Source of the DNA: Dendrocalamus latiflorus
Lineage: Eukaryota; Streptophyta; Magnoliopsida; Poales; Poaceae
Assembly (NCBI GenBank): GCA_017311315.1
Contig: CM029610.1
Location: 9,176,236 to 9,240,235 of the forward strand
Reading direction: 5' to 3'
Length of the DNA stretch: 64,000 nt
Shown here: positions 22,295 through 34,244 of the stretch, piece by piece
How positions within the stretch are numbered: the first letter of the stretch is position 1
Layout of the letters: each line of letters opens with the position of its first letter
The notes under the pieces: generated by a model
What the model was told of the DNA's origin: nothing
Seen by the model: only the letters and a program-made list of their open reading frames with translations
Database searches by the model: none
Program-made: the position numbers and the translations under genes

Positions 22295-22365
22295 AAGCCA
22301 CTCGAACCTGTGACCTGCAGCTTCAAAGGACGACATCATACCACTGAGCTACGTAGGGATCTTTG
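22295..22365 (-). other. tRNA-like remnant within the CACTA element
   Basis: The minus strand reads 'GTAGCTCAGTGGTATGATGT' and, about 25 bases on, 'CAGGTTCGAGTGGC'. These resemble the internal A box and B box of a tRNA gene at the right spacing. The acceptor stem does not pair well, so it is a tRNA-derived relic or chance likeness rather than a working tRNA. Confidence 0.4.
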
Positions 22366-22564
22366 AAAATAAGATACAGTTTATTCAATATATACAGAAT
22401 TGCTTCAGAACTGTTTAAAGGGGTTTAAGTGTAATGTACGAAGACACAAACAAAATGCTTCAGATTGATAAAGATTTAATGGCCTAATATAAAAAAGGGC
22501 GTGTGGGCGGCAAAAAAAATCACCCAGACTGTATGGCGCGCCCTCTCCCGCGGACACCAAAATT

Positions 22565-24897
22565 TTGGGGCGTAAATGTCTTTTTTATCCAAACATGTTC
22601 CACAACAGTCTTATCCAGACGGAGGATACTACGGTAAATTACTTTGACCCCCAGCTATTCAGGTCACTGCTCCCCCATACCCTAAGCAATCCAATCCATT
22701 CCTCCTCAGACGCCGCTGCCGCCACTTCACGTCTTCACGGCCCGCCTCGGCTGGAGCCTGGAGAAGCCTTCGCCGCCGCCCTCCCCCGCCGCCCTCCGCC
22801 GCCGCCCTCCCCTGCCGCCCTTCTCTCCCGACCGCCCTCCGTCCTTCTGCCCCGACGGCCCTCGGCCCATCTCCCAGGCGAGCCTTCCTCCCCCGACGAG
22901 GAACCGACGACGCCGTCCGCACTTCTCCCCCGACCGCCCTTCGTCCTTCTCCCCCGACGGCCCTCCACCCATCTCCCCGGCGAGCCTTCCTCCCCCGACG
23001 AGGAACCGACGACGCCCCCCTCCTTCCTCGTCCGCCAACGAAGTCTGCATCAAGATGGGTCCTGGTCGGAGGGCGAGGAACCGGATCTCAACCTCCCGTC
23101 AACCAGTAGGTAATACACGTGCACTGGTCCCTCTTACTTTGCAATCCATGTGGTGGGGATCTCTTGATTAGTCAGAAGTTTAGCCGTGGTGGCCTGGCAA
23201 GCAGTTTATGTGCTTTTGTGTGATCTGTATGTGTGAGATGTTTATGTGTTCAGTCAAAAATTTAGCCCCTTGCCAGCCAGTGCCTGTACGCTTTGGCTGG
23301 GGAAATGCGGTATGCGGCTTCTTGAATCATGTTAGTGAAATGTGTTAGGATAGAAGAGGTGGATTTGAAGATTCTAGAATCTGGGGGGGGGGGTGGAATG
23401 CCGGATTGCAGGGACCATTTTTTTTTCAAGAGGTCTTGCAGGGGTTTGCTTGGCTTGACGATGTCCAAGCTGCTTCAGTTTTTTGAATGTTTCCTGCTAC
23501 ATAGATTGAAGGAAAGTGGGCAATTGGGTTAGACTTGTATCCTGTTTTCTCCAACAATCGTTTTCCTCTCATGTGACCTAATACATATATTCTTAGACAC
23601 CAGTTTATGAATCGCTAGCTTAGCATTTACTGTATGAGTCTAGGGAGTAAGGAAAATGGTCTGTTGCATGTGCTTTTGTTTCTGGTATGCAATGTCTGTA
23701 GTTTGAATTCCATGTGCAGGACTTGTCTAGACAGGCTGATATATGCATGTTAGGTGAAATTGAAGGATACCTGTCTATTGTCAAAGTAGAGAGCAGCCTG
23801 TGCCACAATTTGGATGACATCCTGTGTGCTGATATATGTATGTTAGATTTGAGACTAGACTTTTATAAAATAACTTGCTGTTACATTATATAGTTAAATT
23901 ATAAATTAACTTGCTGTTACATTTGAGTCTAGACTTTTATGTGTGCTGACATATGCATGTGTTGTTTGTTTTTCTTGGGCAAGTACAGAGATGCCACTTA
24001 CTGAGTATGAAAAGGGGAGAATGCAAAACTTGATCAAGAAAAATCAGATGTTCCAACGACTTGGTCTAGCAACGTTATCTTCAATTGTCAACCATGCTGG
24101 GAGCAAGGTTGCTGCTCGTGAAGATTCTGGCTCATTGTATCAACCTGGAGATGAGCAGGACATTGAACAAGGAGTAGTTGATAAGGTATATGCAATGTTC
24201 TTGTATGATTACTCCAGTTTTGTTCAATATGCAGAATTGTTTATTTTGTTCAATATGCAGAATTGTGTTGAGTAGTCGCTTTTTTGTACCATGCAGGATT
24301 CGGAGCCTATACTTAGCAAGAGTTTGCTAGAGAATGCCTGCACCCCTACTGGAGGACCAAGAGCATCAAAAAGAGTGATGGCACTTCAGGAGCAAGATCA
24401 ACCAATTAGAATGACTAGGCAGAGGACAAGGGAAATATCTTCAGTTGATGCAGTTTGCCATGCTCCAACCACAGACCCACAAGATGATTCCACAAAAGAT
24501 GGATTGCTCACAGTGAATGCTCATGCCCAAGATGACCACAACAATAGTACCAATAAAGGCAAGTTATTGTAGTTCCTCTCTCCATGATTAATGGTTTAAA
24601 TATTTCCATTAATGGGTCTATGATTTGCACTAAGTGTTTCAACCAAATGCCATGACAGATCGACCGTTAAGGGGAAGAAGTGTAGGCAGAGAATTGGATA
24701 GGATTTCTAGAGGGTTATGCACCAAGATCCCAGTGCACATTGTTGAAGGGAACCGGCGGCCAGAGGCACCTATGCAAGCTGCGAAACTGGCATCAGAGGC
24801 TGGTATTCTTCTAAGAGACCATGTCCCAATCCTTCCGCACTAGAAGAACTATAAGAAGATTAAGGATCTTGTTCCAGACTACATGGGCAAACTTGCT
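22565..24897 (+). pseudogene. CACTA-borne gene (plant En/Spm transposase-associated protein), broken
   Basis: Likely exons are 22,565-23,109 (proline-rich N-terminus), 23,989-24,185, 24,298-24,558 and 24,659-24,897. Boundaries are GATAAG|GTATAT, TGCAG|GATTCG, AATAAAG|GCAAGT (a GC donor) and TGACAG|ATCGACC, and the frame is kept across them. The middle reads 'LTEYEKGRMQNLIKKNQMF' and 'RASKRVMALQEQDQP'. The last exon, 'RGRSVGRELDRISRG' to 'IPVHIVEGNRRPEAPMQAAK', matches the region preceding the transposase_24 domain in CACTA-associated proteins. A TAG at 24,841 stops it and the transposase_24 core is missing. In exon 1 a 34-residue block (…HLPGEPSSPDEEPTTP…) is tandemly duplicated. The exact start is unsure. 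Confidence 0.6.
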
Positions 24898-25199
24898 GTA
24901 AGTACCACCATCCTTCCCCGATAGCACAACATTTATTCCTGCTAGCATGTATATGATGTCGTGAGCTTTGTAAGGGTGTTAATTGCTGTATAAGAGTGTT
25001 AATTTCAGATCAGAGCTATGTTGTTCAAACTAGTATGCATAGGAAAATATATGTGATGAGTTAGCTTATATGTGTTGATTCATTGAAGAATTGTTATGCC
25101 TTTGGTTTTTCAGATCAGTTGCTGTCATTTAAATGTTGCATGTATGCAGTTGAAATTTTTTTATGTTATTCATGAGCATGCATGCATGTAATGAGTAGT

Positions 25200-28100
25200 C
25201 TGGGGTGTTTGGTTTATAATGGTATAAATACCAGGCCACAACTTAGGCATGCCTAACAAAATCTGACCACAATTCTAAATTTGGTTTATAATGGTATAAA
25301 TACCAGGTCATCTACAAGTGATACTAACTTTGGGTTTACGAGTGGTGATTGCTACAAGTGGTACCAAGTGATCACTTAGACAAGTGGTATATTTTCTTGA
25401 GCTCTTTTCAGATTTTCGATTCCCATTGTCATTATTGCATATCATTTGGGTCTAAGTTTGAATAGGTTATTCTCTCTCCTTTAGGTCTTCTAGAGTATTT
25501 TTTTCTTATTTAGGTTGAGCTAGCTTCTTCAGTCACTAGTGTCTAGTAGTTGTGAGACCTAGTGGTGTTCATTCGCTCCTTAGCTTGTATTTCTCTTGGT
25601 CGAGAGTTGTTTCTTGAACTAGTTGTCTTATGCTTGTTGTTTGAGCTTTAGTGACCCTAGCTTCTCTTCCAATTGATTGTAGTCTCTTATCTCAAATTCT
25701 ATTTTTACAATTGGTTTAATCCTTTCTTACAAGTGGTATGAATTCCATAATTTATATCTTTCTAACTTGCTTTAGGTTCTCTTCCCTTAGAACCCATGTT
25801 GAGAAAGTTAGAGTGGTGCTCTTGTGTTGAATTTGAGATTTATCTCACTTGTACTCTTTTGACCTTGTATTTCTCTTATTTTATTTTTTGAGGGTTTTTG
25901 AGGATATTTGCCTTTCTTGTTTAGTTTGTGGGGGAATTTGAATATTTGTTAAATTCATTGTAAGATATTGCTCATCTAAATTCCTGCAACTAAATCTAGC
26001 TAAATATCCATAGCGCTCTGACTATTATTCATGTTTAATACAAGTGGTTTCATGAAATTTCTCATTGCCATGGTTTGTGCTATGACAGCTAGATTTATCT
26101 TGAATTTCCTTCAATGTCTTAGCTTTTATCATGTTAGTAAATTGAAATTACAAGTGGAATTGCAAAAATTGAAATAAAGCATGTCAATAGTTGATCTCAC
26201 GACTAGTTTTGCTTTAGTGCTCCTAGTATGATTCATGACATGTCAAATATTCTTTGTTGAATCTTGAATCTAAATTGAGTTTTAGATTGAGTTATGCTAG
26301 TTCTTCGTTGAAGCATGAGTTTACTTCTCCTGGACTTTTCCGTCTTGGGTTGGATATTGCTTACAGACTTTGGAATAACTCATTGTTCTTGAACTAAAAA
26401 ATAAAATTGAAAAATGATTTCTTTTTGCAAAAAAACTAATCTCACCAATTTTTTATCATGAAATAGCTTGTCATTGCACTAGAGATGAACTTGGCGAATG
26501 TTTTGGATGAACATGACTATTCTCTTAAACTTCTTTCTTGGCATGGTTGAAATAAGGTTTGAGATCTAGCACATGACAACTTCAAGTGAAAAAACAAGAA
26601 TTGTGAAATGGTTGAAGCTTAGGAGGTAGCTATAGATGGCTACTAGTCCAAGACTTGTTTTGCTAAGATAAGATCAAAATGTATTTTCAAAAGTGCCAAC
26701 TGTGCTATTTGTGCTCAATTACAAGTGTTTGAACAAAATGATTCAATATTGAACTTATAGTACTCTAAATGATTCAATTATAGCTTCTTGGTTCCATTTA
26801 ACATAGTAATATTGCTTAACTCATATTTGGATACCTTTGGCTAAACTAAGATTTTGATCGTCTTGACATATACTCAAATGGACTCATTTCATAAATCTTA
26901 TGTTAGTTTGGCCATGATTTGCTACACTTGAATTGTCATGATCTAGATAGGTTGTACCCATCATATGGCTTGTGGCAATTATTATTTTGGATCAACACGG
27001 ATAATCTTTATAGCTCCTTGCTAAGTTTAGTTAAAATTGTAGCCATTTCCTTTGTGTCATGCTTTCTTATATGCTTTTATTTTATTCGTCCATTTTGCCA
27101 AAAAGAGGAGAATTTATCTCTTGCATAATTTCAATAGAGAGAAATTTGAACTTGATGAATTCACTATCAAAGGGCAAGAAATATGCCCAAAAATGATCAT
27201 TTCAAGTGAATTTGCATAGAGGAGAAATTTGTCTGTAAGGAGGAAATGTGCATCTAGAGGGGAATTTGCACCAAAAAGAGGAGCTATAAGTGCATTTTGA
27301 AAATTTTGAGCTTTCTCGAGCTATTCTTGATCATATTGATCTCTTCACACTATAATCAAGGTCAAATATAACAATTATTCTTTCATATGAACATAGAGTG
27401 AGATTTTCCACTTCTTCGTGAAGTTGAAGCTTTTTATTGAAAATTTGCTCTGCCTAGTTGGTTCACTTCATTTCTTACTCACTTATTCATTTTCATTCTT
27501 GTTTACATCTTATGGGCCAAGTGGAGCTTTCTTTCATAAATTGCTCTTGGTTTTCAAAATTCAACTCATTTGTGCTTTCATTTGCATTTTTGAGGTAATG
27601 CCAATGTGTTCATCAAGAGGATTGAAGAACCATGTTGAGAATATCCTTGGTTTTTGTGTGTTGAATAATTGGTAATTGTGTCAAGTTGGAATTTGCATTT
27701 ACGAAAGTTTTCATTTTACCTCCCTTGATTTTGGCTAGGAGTGGTCAGATCGGCCTAGGGCTGGCGTTAGACTGGCGCTGAGTTGGCAGTCAGACCGGCT
27801 AGGCATGGTAGTATTGGATTAGGTTGGTGGTCAGACTGGGGTTGTGGTATGATCAGAGTCTAGTTGGCGGTAACTATTTTTCAGAGGGGTGCTCGCTTGT
27901 GTGCACGAGAAATTTGGGAGTAATTCGATTGGAGCTGGCCAAACATCAGATCGGTCTCTGGGTGGTGGTTTGACCGGCTCCCCTATTATGGGATTTGATC
28001 AATGCCGTTCGACCAGCCTGGCAATGGCGGTTAGACTGACCGTGTCTGAAATATCCAAGGGGTTTTTGATATTTGTGAGTTTTGATCATGGGATGAGTTT

Positions 28101-29370
28101 TGGGGTCTAGGTCATTGCATTCATGGTGCATGAATCATATTTGGACTAACATGAGTCAAATTATGAAGACTTGTGCTCAAAAATAGTTTTTTGGTCCTTG
28201 ATGTCCAAGTGCTTGGAGGCAGCCATCGTCGACGGTGCAGACTGAGACTAGGCTCGAGAATGAGTTGAGATACGGTCAAGAAAGCTAGGTGGGATGGTTG
28301 GGCTCAAGAGGAGAACAGGAGAAGACAGGGGAGATCAGAGGGAAGGTTTTAGCAATGGTTCATTGAATGGTGCGGTCAGTACAAGTGAGGTATGATCAGG
28401 GGAACCGATACAGAGAGATTTGTCGATGCGTGAGCCATTGGTGGACCTACACATTGTAAGCATGGGGATAGCTTGCAAAGGAAGAGATGGCCATGGACTC
28501 AGCTCAGAGAAGAGGTGAGGTTCATAGTCAAGGCGAATGCATTTTGGAGGGGAAGACAAAATACCGAAGGCGGCAAAGGGACCAAAAGTGCAATACTTGA
28601 AGGATGTTTGGAGAGCTGTTTAGGTCAAGAAAGCTAAGTGGATGGAGGTTTGCTCCTTAGCGGGATTGGACTTATGCGCTTTAAAAAGCATGCATAAGTC
28701 ATGTGTTGAGTGTAAAACCCAATAGTGTAGTTAACACGTTTTCCTGATTATGCTAATGGATAGTATCCATGAGGATTAGGTGTGGACTGGTTGTTCCTAT
28801 CTACTTGAGTGGGAGGGGGTTAAAGGCACATAAGGCTAACCAATCCACCCATCCATTCTTTAGGGTTTATGTGTGAGGCTTCCTTGTGAGGTGCTTTTGG
28901 GGTGTGTGCTCTTGGGAGAGAGTGCCCTATCCTTCAGGGTGAAGTGGCTATAAAACATTTATCTATAAGTTACAATAGATCAATGATCTTCATCATCCAT
29001 GGTGTTTTCTTGATCTTTTTAGATTTGCACTTATTTTAGTTGGAGTTTTTGTTCTCTCCTCTCTTGATCTTGCTGGTTCTATGGATGTGTAAGAGATGGT
29101 GATACCTCTTGAGCATCATATGTCATCCATATAGGAACTTGCTATAGCAAGATTTAGGAGTTCGCCCAGTTTGGCTTAATTTGGAGCTCTTCTTGTGATA
29201 TCTCAATCCAAGGGTTTCGTCCTCGAATCTTTGAGTGCTCTAGCTTGTTACGAAATGTGAAAATATATCTAAAGTCATCTCAATTATCATTAACTCACAA
29301 ATAGGTTGTACACTAAGTTTGTGAGTTTTCCTCGATTTTGATACAACCTTACTTATTTCAAGGAAAGATT
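25200..29370 (+). repeat. Degenerate LTR-retrotransposon sequence (non-coding end plus LTR)
   Basis: No coding frame survives. Between 27,050 and 27,300 recur phrases like 'TTTTGCCAAAAAGAGGAGAA', resembling the purine-rich 3' region of Sirevirus-type Copia elements. From 27,740 to 28,050 'GGTCAGACTGG'-type phrases alternate, and 28,100-28,640 is related to 36,300-36,840. 28,700-28,990 has LTR promoter features ('GGCTATAAAACATT' near 28,950). Two direct copies of 'TGGTTTATAATGGTATAAAT' lie 72 bp apart at 25,210 and 25,282. Family and boundaries are uncertain. Confidence 0.45.
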
Positions 29371-29797
29371 TGCTTCATACTTTTTTTAAACAAGGAAAAA
29401 ATTACACCGTAGGCCCTTAAACATACATCGAAGTCTCACTTATGTCTCTAACCTTGTAAAGTCATCTGATAGATCATTAAACTTGTATTAGAATCTCACT
29501 TAGGTCATTTCTGGTGATGTAGCAGCAAAACTGACAAGAGTAAGATGATGTGATAGTAAAACAAAGTATTTCACACTCATTTAGAATGCAAGAATTTTTT
29601 TATCTTGCGGAATAGAATTGTTACACTGTTAAATTTCCACCTTACAAATAGAACATCAGTGCCCAATTTTTTTTGAAAATAGGATTAAGCTGTTATATAT
29701 TGTTGTGGTTAATATCTCTGCTTACTTTAATGCATGTTTAGACTCGCCTAGATTTATAATTTTTGAGTATGTGACACCCTTCCGCACCCACCACTAC
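29214..29797 (+). repeat. Direct-repeat block, copy 1
   Basis: 29,214-29,366 matches 34,245-34,400, and 29,375-29,797 matches 35,197-35,637 (for instance 'CTTAAACATACATCGAAGTC' and 'TATATTGTTGTGGTTAATAT' in both), all in the same orientation. In copy 2 the two parts are about 800 bp apart, so one copy has lost or the other gained sequence. Confidence 0.75.
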
Positions 29798-31590
29798 AAC
29801 TCCTGGAGGGACTTGTGGTTCTACTATCCCGCTCAGGGATCCAACCTTGTCAGCATGGGCAAGGAGTCGTTGGTGGATCGCTCGATGCACTTCTCGCCTT
29901 CAGGAGTATTGCATGCTGAGGATTGCCTCCTCGGCCAGGGCTGGAACTTGACCTTCATGGAAGGCAAGGAATTGGGGAACATTTGAGCCTTTTGGGGCTT
30001 CACCAAGTCACAATGTCCCATTCATGTGTCACATTTGCGCGGTTCATGGCCATCTTATAACTTCCTACTTGGGCACGCAGGCTTGACACTCCCATAGGCG
30101 GAGAAGGTGGTGGTGTCCATACTTGGCTGTGAGATGAGGGTTGAGTGCAACGTCATGGAGGACCTGATCACAGGGGCTCGACACAATTGGGCATGCGAGA
30201 TGCTAAATGTTTCCGTGCCTGCTTGCCCTCTCCTTGATGAGGATGGTGGATCTAGGTGGGGGAGCGCACTTGCAAGGCCCTAGAGGACTTGTCCACAACT
30301 CCTAAGTCAGCGGAGCGCAAGAGCCCTCACTGCTTGCCCTAATCTGCACCTCCCAGTGTCGGGGGCACTTCTTGCCGCCCCAGAAAGGGGAAGGGACTTG
30401 CGACGAGTGGCACCTCGCCTGGCTCTCTGGGATATCCTACTTCCTTCCTAGGTAGCGCTTCAATTTTGGGCTCCGGGGGAGCCCCTGGGGAAGAGACTGG
30501 CAAGGGGCATCGGCTGTAGTGCCCACCATTGCCACTAGTGCTTTTGTCTCGCTGAGGGCTCTGCCCATCAATCTATCTTTACCGAAGAGCTCAGGTGGTG
30601 GCGGAGCGGCAGCCGAAACTGACACAGCATGCACCGCCTCGACGAGCACGTTGAGGGCCATAGCAGGCAACATTCTGCTAGTTACAAGGGGTTCCCGAGG
30701 AGGTGGTGGCCCCCTCATCTGGGCCTGAGTGCGTGCTTCCTACCCCCTGGCGCTGGGTGGGCACGCCTCTGGGTGCGGGCTTGAGTACACCGTTGCTAGC
30801 TAAGGGACATGTCACCACAGAGGACTTCCTGCTGTCGAATCCCATGCTCGACTTCCTGGGTGATGCTATCTCACGCATGATGCCCGTTGACCTCTATTCG
30901 GCCCTTAACGATGACCCTTTGACTAAGAGGCAAGCATTCGCTTTGATGGAGTATGACCTCATGAAGGTACTCTGGTCGATTGCTTGGCTTTCTTAGTATA
31001 ACCCCTAACCTTCTGTTTCCTCTTGCAGAACCTCATCATTGTGCGCAAAATGGCTACCGTGCAGAATGAGATCCTGATGGAGCACAAGAGAGTCGTGCGA
31101 GAGGTCGAGGGTTGAGTAGCTACTGCAAAGTAGGACATGGAGACAACTCGCACTACCATCACCAAGTTGACCCGTAAACTTGCGAGCAGGAGTATGACGT
31201 GGAGCATCTCTACCATGACATGTCCCAGCTCGCTAACAAGCGGGACAAGGTGGCCACCACCGTCGTCTCTGCCTTTGAGACGATCCTGGATCTCGCTCAG
31301 GACTTGGGCATCTCTACGGAGCTTCCTCCTGGCTCCTCCAAGGTTGTCGCGGAGACATGGCTCACTTGGCTAAGTGCGACCAGTGAGGTGGTGAGAGTGT
31401 CAGTGCCATGCTTCTGGCAGGCCTGTGTGAAGGCTACCGTCGAGGTCCTCCTCACCTCCCTTTGGCTGGTGGGCTACCAGCACTTCGCGCCTTTTAGGAC
31501 ATCCACGTACGAGGTGCCAGCCCTAGCTCCAAACCCCATGTCGGCGCAATCCTACCGAGGGCCAGAACAAGGTCGCCCCTAAACCCAAGA
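29705..31590 (+). pseudogene. Retroelement-associated ORF remnant on the plus strand
   Basis: Joined frames include 'YNSWRDLWFYYPAQGS', 'MHFSPSGVLHAEDCLLGQGW', 'KVVVSILGCEMRVECN', 'HLYHDMSQLANKRDKVATTV' and 'GYQHFAPFRTSTYEVPAL', with stops between them. The piece reads like a long, acidic, partly coiled-coil protein common in plant Gypsy-related elements. I do not recognise a catalytic domain. It faces the gag/protease remnants at 31.5-33.5 kb, which are on the minus strand. In Tat/Athila-type Gypsy elements an extra ORF can lie antisense in the 3' part, which this arrangement resembles. Confidence 0.45.
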
Positions 31591-31802
31591 AGTGGGATGC
31601 CAAGTTCTGAAAGAAGTGCCCGCGAGACTCCGAGCTCATCAAAGGTGGAAGCAAACATGATGTTCATAGAATCCCCACCATCCATGAACACCCGCCTGAC
31701 CTCGCACTCGGCGATGGAGGCGGAGATTACCAGGGCATCATGATGTGGGAGGCTGACCCTGGCTGCATCCTTCGGGCCAAATATGATTGGGGTGTTACCC
31801 AC
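31494..31802 (-). pseudogene. Gypsy retrotransposon protease remnant
   Basis: The minus strand reads 'HHDALVISASIAECEVRRVF' then 'MDGGDSMNIMFASTFDELGV', matching the Gypsy aspartic-protease region of grass elements, where the active site lies in the D-G-G-S-S-A/N-I-L phrase. Only about 100 residues are left; reverse transcriptase and integrase are absent beside it. Confidence 0.7.
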
Positions 31803-32069
31803 TGTGGGAGCTTAGTTGGCAGAGATGCACAGATGTGGTGCACCTGGCGGGAGTAGGCTCGGCATTGTCACTTTGATATGAAAGTGTGCGAGTTTTCGTT
31901 GGTGATTGAATGCACTATACAACGCGGAGGCTCGACAGCTTGCCCCTGCCCTCTAGCTAGAGTGGAGCGGCCGGGGTGGGTAGCACTGGTGCCATCACAG
32001 GCGTGGGAGGCGGGTTCATGTTTGCGGGCTTGCTGCCACTGAAGTTGTAGGGCCAAGGCAATGAGAGTA

Positions 32070-32722
32070 CACCCTAAAGTCTCGTGAAAGCTCCACCTAT
32101 GTAAAGCGCAGAAGTGGTGGTTACCACCGCGGCTAGGACATTGTTTCTCCCATCTTCAGCTACTCTCCTGTTCATGCCCTTTACGGCGATCCTGGTGACC
32201 ATCATGACGATCGTCATGGTGGTCATCGTTGTGATTGCCATGATGGTCGTCATTGTGGCTGGTGCGATGACCATCATGAGCCTAGTGCAATTGAGTATCT
32301 TCAAACTTGACATGGTACACGGGGTTGTGGCGACACCACCTCCTCTCAATAGCCTCAGGGTTAGGTGTGTGTGCCAGGGCCATGGCAACCAAGGCCTCTG
32401 CCTCCCGGTAAGCCCTTCCCTCCTCGGACTTGGAATATTTCTCCATGATAAACAACAACTCTATTACCGTCCTTGGTTCCTTTCGATCTAGCTTGTCGGC
32501 CAACTCCCCCTTGTGTAGAACCCGCCATGCCACCTCAACGGCGCTCGTCTCAGAGATGCCCTGGACTTGGCAATGGATATGAACAAATTGGCGCATGAAG
32601 TCTCGAATGGATTCACCTAGCATTTGCTTGAGAGCGTGCAGGTCAGAGGACATGATAGGCTTGTTTCGGCTTACTTGGAATTGGTTGCTCAACTTTTGGT
32701 GTTGCTCCCACGAGTACACCAA
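32070..32722 (-). pseudogene. Gypsy gag remnant with His/Asp-rich tail
   Basis: 'FQVSRNKPIMSSDLHALKQM', 'ESIRDFMRQFVHIHCQV' and 'AWRVLHKGELADKLDRKEPR' are the retrotransposon gag domain of Ty3/Gypsy elements. After 'AHTPNPEAIERRW' the frame shifts into an odd stretch rich in His, Asp, Asn and Gly (about 32,180-32,290) where the nucleocapsid linker would be. The protease remnant follows at 31.8 kb in the same direction. Confidence 0.75.
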
Positions 32723-33179
32723 GCATGGCGAGAGGGAAAGGTACTAGGACTGGGTGACCCTTTAGAGGGCCAGGGGCAGACTCTTCACCATGATGGCCTC
32801 TTCCCCTTCTACATCGCGATGGCAGTTTCGTACACACGAACAGACTCTACTGGGTCAAAGCACCCCAAGTACTTGGTGACTTTGGTCATCTTGAAGTGCA
32901 CAAGCTACGAGGTGGCCTGCAAGCCCAAACTCAGTTGATTCGAGTTGTCGATGAGGTGGCGACCCTACGGATGGGAGCCCCTTGAGGTGAAGAGGCGCGA
33001 GGGGGATGACATAGGATTAAGCATAGGGTCGTGCACTTGGCTAGCCTGGACGAGGTCAGCCCCTTGGTGCCCGTGGCTCATTCCTACGCCCCCGTTAAGG
33101 CCAGGGCTTCCCTTCATACTTGGTCACTTTGTGCGCATAGGTCATCAGCTTCTTGGGCCCCAGCCGATGGTTGCAGGTT

Positions 33180-33505
33180 CACCTGAGCTCTAGCCCCAAC
33201 CAGCTCGGCTTGAAAGGCTTTGACCTCAGGTGCCTTGGTGCATGTCACCTCCCATGCCAATGCACGTGCCTCCTCCAATTGGTTCCTTAGCTCCTCGGCT
33301 TCTCACGTCTCAATGGTCAGCGGGTGTCGCACCTCAGCCCGTGCCCTCTCAAGTTGTGCCCGGAGTTGCCCTACTTGATGAGCTTCAGTCGCGGACCGCA
33401 GGGCCTTGGTCGGCACCTCTCTCAGCTGCCTTCGAAGGTCCTCCAACTCCCTCTCTAATTCCTCATAGACCCTTGGGAGATCAGCCTCTCGGGAAGCCAT
33501 AGCCT
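33180..33505 (-). pseudogene. Gypsy gag N-terminal coiled-coil remnant
   Basis: 'VYEELERELEDLRRQLRE' and 'VGQLRAQLERARAEVRH' give a clear heptad, charge-rich coiled coil, continuing in another frame with 'EELRNQLEEARALAWEV'. It lies upstream of gag on the same strand and downstream of the primer site at 33,685, as in long-gag Gypsy elements. Confidence 0.55.
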
Positions 33506-33673
33506 CGTCGGTGGCTCGAGCCTCTGTAGAGGTGTCCCCTGCACCCCCGCCCCGGGGAAGCGTGGGCTGCGATCCGATTCGACTTCGACTTAGGGGGGTT
33601 CACACCCCCAACCTCGGTGGCCTTTCGTGCGTTGCTTTTCTTGGGCGGCATGGCTTCTTATTCAAGATCCTTA

Positions 33674-33685
33674 CGGACGGTGCCA
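33674..33685 (-). other. Gypsy primer-binding site (TTGGCACCGTCCG)
   Basis: The minus strand reads TTGGCACCGTCCGTAAGG, close to the TTGGCGCCGTCTGTGGG start of many grass Gypsy elements. It marks the boundary between the 5' LTR (to the right) and the gag leader (to the left). Confidence 0.65.
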
Positions 33686-33689
33686 ACTA

Positions 33690-34240
33690 TCATCGGTATG
33701 AGTCCGGATAGTAAACTTAGACACACCCCCGATCGGATACGAAGACCGTCGTGGGTGCGAAGGGACCTCGAAGTAGCACAACCACCAAGTGTATTCAAGA
33801 AAAGTGTATTAGGGTTACAAGAGTGGCCTCCCTTCTTCCATTACATAGGGTCCTATTCATAGGGGGAGGGGTGGCCTGCATAGTTACAACTTTGCCTTTA
33901 GGGTTCGGCCTACTCCTGGGGGCATTTTAGTCATTTTCTCCGCACAGGCTCCACCAAGTCCAAGACCCCGAGGTCTGCCTGAGCTCCTCCTAGGCACGGT
34001 CTTGTGTACTTTGCCCAGGGTTGGCCCGGGGTCCTCCTAGGGACGGTCTTGCGTATTTCATCCAAGGTTGCCCTGAGGTCCTCCTAGGGACGGTCTCGCA
34101 TACTTCACCCGAGGTTGGCCCCGAGTCGGTCCGGACCCTCCTAGGGTCAGTCTCACGTACTTCACGCAAGGCTGGCTTAAGGACTTGGCTCAAGGTAGAC
34201 CTCCGTGGGCACAAGGTAGCACGAGGATCCTCCCCCAATA
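33690..34240 (-). repeat. Probable Gypsy 5' LTR part with internal tandem repeats
   Basis: The sequence outside the primer site contains four imperfect copies, 50-60 bp apart, of 'CCTCCTAGGGACGGTCT' (33,985-34,150). Near 34,240 it gives way abruptly to another repeat ('CTCGAATTTTTGAGTGC'). No matching 3' LTR was found on the left, so the element is truncated. Confidence 0.5.
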
Positions 34241-34244
34241 GGTT

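Larger units (their letters stand above)
21929..25200 (+). mobile_element. CACTA (En/Spm-type) element, 5' end and gene, 3' part missing
   Basis: Starts CACTACAACACGCATAG, followed by subterminal copies of 'TTATGACG' and 'CGTCATAA' in both orientations (21,950-22,170), as CACTA ends have. Its interior carries a gene of the plant En/Spm-associated type. The right terminus (…TAGTG plus a TGG duplication) was not found; unrelated LTR-type sequence takes over after about 25,200, so the element is truncated or split. Confidence 0.7.

Noticed and set aside
22295..22365. Functional tRNA gene
   Set aside because: A and B box likenesses only; acceptor and anticodon stems do not pair convincingly.
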